This document shows positions 54,612 to 64,000 of a stretch of DNA of 64,000 bases, piece by piece. Under the pieces are notes generated by a model. The model had not been told where the DNA came from, searched no databases, and saw only the letters and a list, made by a program, of their open reading frames with translations. Source of the stretch: Rhytidiadelphus loreus (taxonomy: Eukaryota; Streptophyta; Bryopsida; Hypnales; Hylocomiaceae). How positions within the stretch are numbered: position 1 is the stretch's first letter; each line of letters begins with the position of its first letter. The stretch spans positions 79,627,093-79,691,092 of the forward strand of contig OX344763.1 in assembly GCA_947034895.1 (NCBI GenBank), in the 5' to 3' direction. Both the position numbers and the translations under genes were made by a program.

Positions 54612-57397
54612 CCCCTATCCATTTCAACAACAATATGTCACACACATCTTTTTAATGCTTTGACCTGTAGGTGCATCACATTAGAATATTCATGCTATTG
54701 TAAGAGGGGTTTTTTATACATTTAGTTTTAGACACATCTCCCATCCATTATATGACTTCAATTCAAATAGAACTCGGAATTCGATCCTCACTTGCTATAT
54801 ATTGTTACCATACCCTCAAAAATTCCACATGCTCAAACTTCTTCAAATAGCATACGCCATCGCCTCCTACCTCATAATTCTCCTTGTATGTCATAATAAT
54901 TGTTGCTACTAGACGCCAGATCCTTCTAATCATACATTGTTGCCATTCCACATTGTAGCAACACTTCATTTCCCAAATGTACATTGCAAGGTACTTGCTT
55001 GCATTGCACTTGCTCTTCAATAATCGATGACTTCCTCTATATATTGTACAAAATGACTCTCTCATGCAACACAGAAAATATTTCATTTACTAAATATACA
55101 CATTATAACATTTTTGTAATAGAAAACATACTTGTGATTCCCTTTGAGAAGGTACATGACACTTTGTCATCGTGAGAGCTCTCCACCCTTTCAGAGTAAA
55201 TTCAAGAGTGGGAAAGTGAGGACTAAAAGCATACTTAAATTTGTAGTTGATGCTTATACATTACAAAAACTAGATACTGGTACTTATATGCCACACACAA
55301 ATTTGGACCACTTCAAGAGAGGCAACCAGTTTGAAATGGATCAAAAAAACAGGAGTCAATGGACATGAGGTTTGTTTTGATTAGCACTTGCATTGCGTCC
55401 CATCAGTAAGATTAGCTGTATGTCTTCTCAAATCCTATTTGCATAATATACACCATACACTATTTTTAAATTGAGATGAGGCCACCAATGATAGTTGCCT
55501 CAAACAAAGCAGATTTTTTAAGGTAGAAGTACCTATTCTTCATAATTTAAGCATTTTAGCTTGTGCACCATGGAAAATTCGTGGAAAAACTAATTTCAAT
55601 GTGTGCAAATAGAAAGATGAGCAAGAATGCAACTAAAAAAGAATATTTTTTTCCAAGAATGAATATTTTACTCATTATAAATATGGACCCTTTATTTGGA
55701 CCCTTTCCGTTTTCATAGACTCACCTATTCCGGTTAGCTTTAGCACTTTTGCCTATACAAGGACAGAAGAGAGTTCAGTCGATAAGAAGGTCAAAAACAA
55801 ATAATCTTTCTCAACGAATACTACATCCAACTATTGTCCACAGTAGGTCAAGCTAAAAAGCCATGACAGGGATTTGTCTAAAAGAAGGACATCTATCGTA
55901 TTTGCTAATATAATGTGCACTTTACATCCAGCCAAAACTAGTCACTTCATGTCCTCAAATATTCTCCTACTGTGCAACACCTAAGCCCACTATTTCATCC
56001 CTGTAAGTGACAAGGCATTCTTGTGAACCTAAAAAACAACATTTCATTCTTGTTAACATCACACTTATAAACCCTTGCGGACTAATAATACTAATTCATA
56101 TGCTCTAAGCAAAAATTCTTATACATTCATACAACATCTGTGCAGAAAACTCAATTTTGTTGTAAGAAAAAATTGTCAATACATTCTCTTCTTCTAACCT
56201 CATCTTCATGCAAGTCCTCTAATGGCTGCGTTGTATACTCGCTTCTCTCTACACTTAGATCTCCTCTTCATATTTGTAAGACCATTGAGCAATACACTTT
56301 TCCAATCACCGAGCCTTTGGTATTCAGAACTAATCTTCACACTTGGACTTCTTTTGACACTTGCAATCCTTATTCACAAAGAACTCGAATGGTTTCAACA
56401 AGAAAAGGAAACTCCACATTAGAATTACAACTACCTTCACATGATTTTTTAGAATGTGTTGACTTATGACAAAATCAAAATCATCGTGCCTAAACTTTGA
56501 GATGCACTAAGCCACCAAAGAAAACAATGTCAACGACATCAACATTGTGGGATCGCAAGCCAAAGGCAGAACAAGTCCATTTCAAATCCTGCAAGTACAT
56601 TATATTCTTGATTGAAAGTTGTTATATGAAGGTCTCTCAAAGCCAATTGTAAAAAAATGCATTGGAATTCTAGTAAAAATATTCATTTTCAAGGTAACTT
56701 CCTTTAGAATTAATGTTTGCAAAATTGAACTTCTAGTACAAGACAATGCTCACTTGAACACAATTTCATCAAATTCCTATAAACTAGTAAACACAAATGC
56801 CTTCAAGAGATTCTATAAATCCATAGCATCCACATGTAGCAGTAATGCATGCTCTAATTTTAGTAGTTTTATGAAAATTTTCATGAGATTTCTACAAATC
56901 AACAATTTCAAGAAAACAAAACAAATAGCATGGTAAACAAAAAATCCCACCTCACTAATAATGTTGGTGTTTCGAAACAATGTAGCTATAGCATTCTATA
57001 AATTGACACTTCTCAAAGAAACATGGACCACTCAGTTGACCACTTTCATCAATTCCCATGCTTTAATAACACTCCAAGTCCACTCCACATCCACAATTAG
57101 AAAATTCCTGACAATATTGTTTTTGTACTATTCCTTACTTCCACCTAATGTTGTTTCTTTGTACATCAACACTTGCTTTACAATATAATGAACAAAAGTC
57201 AACTTCGTAATGACTGTTCGTCCAATCCATCATCGATGCCATCGTCCTATCCATGTCCATTTTTGTCAATTTAAAAGAGCTTCCCCTCAAAGTTCATTTT
57301 TTTGCACACGACATTGACAATTTGACATTGCAATTACATTAAATAATACTTTGGCCTCTTCTTCTGTCAATGCAACATTCATGTAAAAGACAAATCT
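54612..57397. other. AT-rich DNA between two CACTA elements, possible old coding fragments
   Basis: On the minus strand about 93 codons are open at 54,805-55,086 (YLAMYIWEMKCCYNVEW..., Cys-rich). On the plus strand, frames of 60-109 codons occur at 54,984-56,470 and 56,619-57,188. None shows a family motif, and codon frames overlap on both strands. This may be a decayed element, but I assign no gene. Confidence 0.3.
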
Positions 57398-59407
57398 CAC
57401 TACTAGAGAAATGGGTTCCGCAGGAAGACAAAATTAACAGAAATTGTGTTCATATTTGTTGTTGTTTCGGAATTGTTGGTTTGGACTTCATTTACATATG
57501 CCTCTATTGATTTCGTCTTGGTTATTGGTCCATTGCCCATTGGTCACCCTATTTCATGTGCAATTAATTATGTATATCTTGGAATTATCCAATCAGAAGC
57601 CGTTCATGTTTGCAAAAAGTGGCTTGCCATTTGTTGACGTTCTTTTGGTTGACTTATAGAATTTTTTTAATTTCTAATTCAGTAAGACGCATTTTCATTA
57701 ATTCCTGAATTTTAAGCATGCACTTTCCAGCTACTTGTGCTAAGCTTTCATTAATTGTTCTCTGGGTTTTTTTGCCTTTAGGTTCATTGTGTCCTTTTGA
57801 TTGGGTTCTCTAAGTATATGCATGTTTAAATCCCGTGCATTTGCAACAAATTTAGAAGGAATTATTTTTTCTCATTTTCAGGGTCCCAATTCATTTAATT
57901 AATTCTTTTTCTTTCAAATGTATTTTCTAATTATGTTAATATTATAGAAATTTGACTAACACGTGGAATATGTTGCAACATCAATGGTACTGTGCACAGT
58001 TCGAGGTCGACAATACTTCTTCCTTGTATACATGTACATCATATAGACAATGAGAGAGCCATATGCATGCTCAGAAGACAATTCCATTTCTTTGCGCTTC
58101 TACTGTCATTGTAAGAATTTGATCACAGCTAACACACAATTCATAGCAACCTCTACATTTTCAATTATGGACTCCCTCTCACGACTATTTCAAGGAACAA
58201 AAACAATGCATGCGGACAATTACAAACTGCACACATTGAATACTTCAAATACAAAATTACTGTTGATATGCAATATCACTTCATACATTAACAACAATGT
58301 CTAAGTTCATGGCGTTTAATTACATTCTATCTTTGAATGCAATGTCTACCAGAGGTCCCTAGAACTCCACGGTCACTTATTCCTATATCACACTTCAGTA
58401 GAAGCACAGGAACTACGACATGATGCCTATTACATAATTCACAGTGACAAACATGCAATTCTTGACCATGTCAAGCATGCTTCTTATTTCCATTCGTAGT
58501 ATACTCAACCTAGGCTTCTACTATACATGCTTGGGGTTGATGGTAACAACACAACCTATTTTCCCCACTATCGAGAACGTAGATACTGTACAGTTTATTC
58601 CTATGTCTTGTTTGAAACTCTTGTACAACATTTTCACAAAACTTTCACAGCTCACTTTCAAAACACTCCACTTCGGCTAGTTAGGAGTACATTACCTCAG
58701 TTGCCGAACTTCCTTAAGTGTCTTTGGTACTTGTTCATTTTTTTATACCACTCTGTCACTCATGTTATATGCAGATGACCAACTTCATCTTAATTAGTGT
58801 TGCATGCTCCAACATTCGTTGTACATGAGTTTTGTTTCCTCTGGTAGTACATCCTTCATGTTACTCGCTATATTTTTGAGGCAATCTTGTTTCCCGATTT
58901 CTCATCAGAGAATTGAAAGTACAATTCACTAGCAATGTTTTTTTTTAACTTTAGATTAGCTTGCATCAAACAAACTCATGTGAGAAACTCATCTACACAT
59001 ATGTAATCATTATATGTTACCTTCCACTTCTTCCAATTTAAGGACTCAATTAAGTGCTTCCCACACATTCAATGAATACCAAACTATTACGAAATAACTT
59101 ACCTAAACCCAACAGTTACGACAGTTTTAAATCATTGATCGATACAACACAACATTTACACATAATATTCAACATTGCTTCACAGATACCATCCACTGAA
59201 AAAAAAAAAAAAAGACAAGAATAAACACGTTCCTCTTCGCTTCAGGAACTACAAAATCTTTAGAGGCTGACAAATCCCACTTTTGTTCTTCCTTCTCACT
59301 GAATAATTCCCCCTTCATCCCTTCTGCACACTTCTACCAAAATGTCTCTGGTAAAATTTGGACAAAATCATTAAAATAACAGAAAAAAGCTTTTCTACAA
59401 ACATTAT

Positions 59408-60799
59408 CTACTCTGCTGTATTGTGAAATGATGATGTTGGAGGTGTCATGGTAATGGACTCCAATGCTGCTTCATTATTTACAAGAGACGATTGACAAAC
59501 ATATCCCTCCACCCTTGCCTTCAATTCGTGAATCTCAACCTGTAGCTTCTTCAGAAGATCAATTCTTTCCGTTGACGTCTCATTTCCAGCTTGAATATGA
59601 GTATCTTTAGTTTGTTTTTTGGAAATCCCACCCATGTCTTGTTGATGAAAGTCTTCCAATGACTTTGACGTTCTCTCATTTTTTTCTTCATCACTTGTAC
59701 AAGTCAATGCTTTTTTACTTTCGCGGACTGCCATCTTCTTTGTTTTCTTTATCCCGCCGTATCCCTTATCGTGTGTCATCTCTGCTTGAACTTCCTCTGG
59801 GTCTAGTGACCTACATAGCCTTCTCTTCAATGAATCCCGAACAACAATTTCACCACCTGGACTTGTCTTTCCTACATTCTACCTGCAGGAATTCACATAC
59901 TGCATTGCCTCAGACTTCTTTATGAAATTGGGACTGTCAGATATATTTACTAACTTGTCCCATGCGTCGGAGTTCACTGTAGGGGGGCGCTCTCTGCCAC
60001 GTCGAGTTTCGTTCATCAATTCATGCCTTCGTGCTGAAACACTATGACCTACAAGAGGCATTAGGAAGTTATCGGATATGATGCCACTATATTCAAAGTT
60101 GTCTGTCAATTGCTTCTTCAACATCTGGATCTTCTGATGCGGTTGGTGCCTCACGTCACGAATTGAAGGATCCAAAGCACGGCATAGTTTGTTCAACTCA
60201 GACTTCCACTCCATCATGCCATCACCATAAGGCGTTCCTATAGAGCTGACCATAATGTAAAATGGCTTCTCCTCCAGCGCCTCTCGCTTCCACACTGCTA
60301 CTTCTTTCTCAACCTGCTTCTTCTTTCAATTTGCCCTTCCTTCAGACTCCGTGAACTGCCGCTTCTGCACAAGCTTGTTTCTGCCTTGAGCATCAGGTGG
60401 TGTTTCCTTGAAATCGTCATCTGCATTAGTGTCTGCAGTAGCCTGCAACCAACCTCCCAATCCTATAGTCTTTCCACCTTTCTTGTACACTGCCTCTTCA
60501 AATGGAAAGAATGTCATTGACTTCGTCGCTACATTGTTTTTTGGAAAACTTGTTTTACTTGTAGTGCCATTCTTCATAATTACTCCCTTCCGTCCAACAG
60601 TTGTTGTAGCTACGTCATAATATTCTTCTTTATCTATTGCCTCTTCGTGGTTGTCCTCTCTTCTATCAGCCCCTCCATCTTCACAGTAGTATTGAACAGG
60701 ATCCTCTTCATGCCTTTCATAAGGATCAATAGACCAATGTTGCCGCCTCTCATTGCGTGCAAGATGTCTTGTATGTCCGGATTCAACGCATCTTTGCAC
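59408..60799 (-). pseudogene. Ptta/En/Spm (Transposase_24-like) protein, three open segments split by in-frame stops
   Basis: Three stretches (60,799-60,326; 60,295-59,879; 59,878-59,408) share one reading frame and are separated by single stops (TGA near 60,326 and TAG near 59,880). The middle stretch reads RRGRERPPTVNSDAWDKLV, PNFIKKSEAMQYVNSCR. After the stop come SPGGEIVVRDSLKRRL and DPEEVQAEMTHDKG. The order W..LV, P.F.K.S....N..R, a Gly/Ser-rich turn, then a P..V..EMTH.K segment follows the plant Ptta/En/Spm transposase domain. The C-terminus ends in a predicted coiled coil (LLKKLQVEIHELKARVEG). The upstream stretch is acidic and charged. The gene looks recently dead, since the frame is otherwise well kept. 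Confidence 0.6.
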
Positions 60800-61631
60800 A
60801 AAGCAATTCCACCAAAATCAACAAATTCTCACTTGTACTAAATACAAGAGACACAATGTGCTAACAAATGCTAATGCTGTCTAGTACGGTTTAATGTGCC
60901 CTCCAATTCACTTGAATGTTTACACTCATGAAATACCAATTACAAATGTTCCTTTGCTCTCAATTCATACTCCCTAATCAAAAGGTTTGAATATGCATTA
61001 CCTGTGGCGTCCGCTGAAAGTCACTATCAAAGCTTTGTTCGTTCTGTGCATGGCTTGTGGCTTCCTATGCCGACTTCCTCTTCTTTAGACCATCCTCTTT
61101 GTCCGCAGGTGAAGGTACTGAATTTACAATCCCTTTGCCCTTGTCACGGTACTACTTGTCTCTACCACTTTCGAGTTCTCCTTGGACAAAGAATGTTGGC
61201 GCTTCTAATGCTGCTCCAACTTCATCTTCTGACCTCTGAGTGAGGAATGTTGGCTCGTCGGATAAAAATTTGTCCAAGTTCCCTCATGCGTTGATCTCTG
61301 CTCTGAACACAATCAACCAAGATTACGTGAAGATTGTGTCACACAAATAATTCAATGAATATAACGTCTTCCCCCTCACTATTACATTCTGCCATCCATG
61401 CTCTACAACAATAAATAGAAATTTATGCAATTTCATTATATCGTAATAAAGCAATCCAACTCCACATTTACTGCATCACAGATATGTAGCCTCCTGCTCA
61501 TATCCAAACACTGAACTATGCAATTAACAATTCCATAGTTTAAGAACTCTCACCTTCCGACTTACCTAAAGAAGTGTCTTTGAATTTCTTCTTCAAGCTC
61601 AGAAGATGTTCATACTTTTTCTGTATTAACA

Positions 61632-61910
61632 CTATGGTACCTTCACCTTTGGATGCTTTAGACTTCTTTTTTTTGACATCCTCTTCTGACCATGTTCCTC
61701 CATCAGTCTCCTACTGTTTTCTGTATCTGCTAAAGCACGTTGTTGTGGAAATGCTGCGTTTGCAACTACTTCAGTGTTGTTAGCATTCTTTGCTTTTCTA
61801 GTTGTCTTTGATGTTGTTGGTTTTCTTTTATTATTCCTAGTTGTCATCCATGTCTCGAAGCCACCTTTGTCAAGGTTGCTTTTCGAAAAAGGCCCCACTG
61901 TCATGTTCAC
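61632..61910 (-). pseudogene. probable upstream exon of the En/Spm-like transposase gene
   Basis: Behind an acceptor ATATCATGGCAG, an open stretch of about 92 residues reads VNMTVGPFSKSNLDKGGFET. A Lys/Arg/Asn/Thr-rich segment (NNKRKPTTSKTTRKAKN) follows, and it ends LKHPKVKVP. It lies on the same strand and in the same element as the Transposase_24-like stretch. A basic, low-complexity N-terminal part is common in such proteins. The link by splicing is inferred. Confidence 0.45.
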
Positions 61911-62996
61911 CTGCCATGATATACATGTGACATTAATGCTTTCCATGAGACCATGACATTGGAGTTGTTCTAATGCTAAAAAAGAATGACAAAATGCTAA
62001 TCAAATGAACAAGACTCGTGACTTCTATCTTCATTCACTACTTCTGGAAGAAAATAGTATCCTCATCACCTCCAAAATTCAACCTCTGATACACTAGAAC
62101 ATGGCAAACAAGACAATATACACAATCCTCTGTTCCTCTGCCATGTCATGCCGACCCCTCCATTTAATATACAAGTTCATGAACATCATAAAACGTTAAT
62201 GTGGTCCTCAACACTTCGAGAAGGAAAAAGTGGCCACACTAGCCTATGTCAATGAAGAAGATGAGTAGTGAATGTACCTTGCAAGTGACACCTGTACTAC
62301 AGCGTCAATATCAAGGCTACTGTCCTAAGACTGCAATCAACCTTGCACATTCATTTCCAGTAGTAGAAATAGACAATACACATACATCTTTTGTTAACAC
62401 AACGTACATTTACTTCCAAGTACAAAAGAGTCTACTGCTTTCACTTACACTTACACCATATGCAATTATTGCAAACGTGTTTGTCAACATACACTTTGAA
62501 CGCCACACTTTGTTCCAGTACAGTCATTGCAACAACAGACGTAGACCAAAGCAATATTTCACATTCCACCATTCTCAATAAACAAATGGCTTCTTGGATG
62601 CTTTCAATACAAAAAGGAATTTCAAATGACACACTAACACACACATAGAACTTGGTAGTTCTTTTCCGTAAATGGTAGAAATAACATTTTCAGCAAGATC
62701 ATTTTCAGAGCACTCTTCCTTCCGAAGTGTTCAAACCATCTAGGACCTTCAATATAGAGCAAACAACAAATACAACTAACCACTTAAGACAACATGTACA
62801 ACGTTCTCTGCACATGCTACAACTGTGAAATGTACCTATACCTCTACAATTCTAGAGGAACCTCTACGTTGTGCGGTATAATGACACCAAGCAAAACATT
62901 TTTTGAGTACCATGTAAACAGTGGGAAAGCTTTTCTACATGACTTATGCACAGCATAGGTAATGACGTACACTACATTTGCCTAAAATCACTTCCC

Positions 62997-63605
62997 TTAA
63001 AATATCAAACTTCGAGGAGAAAGCAGTACTTGGTTTTTCTTCAACAATGTCGTTGGTAGAGCTTCCTCTCTACAGTCTTTCTTCAAATACTTCTTTGCTT
63101 CAATTGCACTGATAAATACACTTTGCTCTTGAATGTGTTCTGCCACATCATGGACTACAGTCGTCTTCGCAGCTTCCACCTTCACAGTATCCTCCTCGTC
63201 ACTACTGTCTTCATCTTCATTAGTGTCTTCATACTCTTCTTCCTCGTCCTCTTCACTTTGCGATTCTGCACATTCCACTGAAGAAGGAACGCTGCTATAG
63301 TCTTCTACATAATCTTTGTCACTCCCATTTGTCGATTCCCCGTCTTCCTTTGAGCTCCGCTATGATTGTATTTCTAAACTATTTGTCTTCTTCGAAATGC
63401 TTAGCAGTCCCGTACTATTGGTGCCAAACTTCGGAAGGGAGAAGACGTTGTCCGATACTTCACCCTCCAATTCTGTCTCACAATTCTTTGTCACCTTCCA
63501 AATTTTTCCACCAACGTCTTTCAACTTCTTCAATTCACGTTCACCTTCATCGCTGTCAGAGCTCAACTCCATTGGTGGAGTTGGTGATTGTGTCTGCCAG
63601 TTCTC
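62997..63605 (-). pseudogene. acidic N-terminal segment of the same element gene, one in-frame stop
   Basis: The frame from about 63,605 to 62,997 reads SSDSDEGERELKKLKDVGG, a TAG at 63,360-63,362, then DGESTNGSDKDYVED and a run of Glu/Asp (EEDEEEEYEDTNEDEDSSD). An acidic leader of this kind is plausible for an element-encoded DNA-binding protein. No domain can be named. Confidence 0.4.
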
Positions 63606-63835
63606 AATGCCAACTCCGCGTCCAAAAGTGCTGTGGAATTCTGCAACTCATACCTACAATGTTGCACAATGCTTGTTCATTATGAAAACACAAGAGGAAA
63701 CATGACCGACCACAAATACTATGAGTAAAAACCCATTTCGAAATACGCGGAATTGGTCGCAAAATGGAGACACTACTACGGTAAAATGAGCGCAAACCTC
63801 AGAACAAGACTCAATTTTGGAAGGAATTCATCCAA

Positions 63836-64000
63836 AATGGCAGGGTTGCCAGGATGCTGAGACGTCCAGACGTCCATCTGGACGTCCGGCGTCCGCGTCT
63901 GGAACCCCCCGGACGTCCAGATTTTTTCATTTTTTACCTAGGGTAAATTAAAAGTTACCTTGCTCGACGTCGGACGGTTTGTTCGGGGCTTCCGACGGCC
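63836..64000. repeat. GACGTC-rich inverted repeats at the right edge
   Basis: A sudden GC-rich stretch carries GGACGTCC and related words at least six times in 65 bases (63,870-63,925), in both orientations. It continues to the window end with CCGACGG/GTCGGACGG words. This may be one terminus of another hairpin element that starts here. Confidence 0.55.

Larger units (their letters stand above)
57398..64000 (-). mobile_element. left part of a large CACTA (En/Spm) element running off the window
   Basis: CACTACTAGAGAAATGGG at 57,398 is a CACTA terminus. It continues with GACAAAATTAACAGAAATTG, closely like the left subterminal region of the 2.1 kb element at 36,428. On the minus strand it encloses a decayed Ptta/En/Spm-type transposase gene (59.4-63.6 kb). 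No matching right terminus is seen before 64,000, so the element probably extends beyond. Its transposase may once have mobilised the smaller related copy. Confidence 0.6.

Overview
The window looks like nuclear DNA of a land plant or a close streptophyte alga. The one confident host gene is a plant-type protein phosphatase 2C of the POLTERGEIST/PP2C40 group with ordinary GT-AG introns. The rest is AT-rich, intron-like or intergenic DNA packed with plant-style DNA transposons (CACTA/En-Spm ends, a Ptta/En/Spm transposase remnant, a DUF7869-type element gene). I cannot name the species. A spore-bearing lineage or a charophyte is a guess.

Layout. 1-7.4 kb: AT-rich DNA with two complete and two truncated copies of a family of about 0.9 kb elements. 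These have CCCCTAAAGGA termini and TTAA at their edges, so they resemble piggyBac; a third complete copy lies at 29.1-30.1 kb. 7.6-21.5 kb: a GC-rich island. It holds an 80-bp tandem array with a palindromic core, a three-exon gene-like unit with a ParB-like motif and two in-frame stops, a coiled-coil ORF, a three-exon FCP1/HAD-like gene with altered catalytic residues, and a 702-bp tandem fold-back unit. 21.5-31.6 kb: hairpin elements, a tRNA-like sequence, and an approximately 8.7 kb unit bounded by inverted repeats and filled with palindromes of the CTCCTCG..CGAGGAG type; two other transposons are nested in it. 31.6-41.6 kb: another set of palindromes (ATCTTC..GAAGAT), a nested 2.1 kb CACTA element, and a decayed DUF7869 gene. 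42.2-44.0 kb: a ~180-bp tandem repeat split by a small inverted-repeat element. 44.9-46.9 kb: the PP2C gene on the minus strand. 48.2-49.3 kb: short tandem duplications. 50.17-54.61 kb: a complete non-autonomous CACTA element. 57.4-64 kb: the left part of a larger CACTA element with a decayed Ptta/En/Spm transposase gene on the minus strand, running off the right edge.

The most unusual feature recurs across unrelated sequence families. Several arrays consist of short palindromes repeated every ~50-80 bp or scattered every 100-200 bp. Each array has its own consensus, the two palindrome arms often change together so that pairing is kept, and the arrays sit in the non-coding parts (upstream, introns, subterminal zones) of mobile-element-like genes. 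Apart from the PP2C gene I see no clear host function. Most other coding sequence belongs to elements or is broken.
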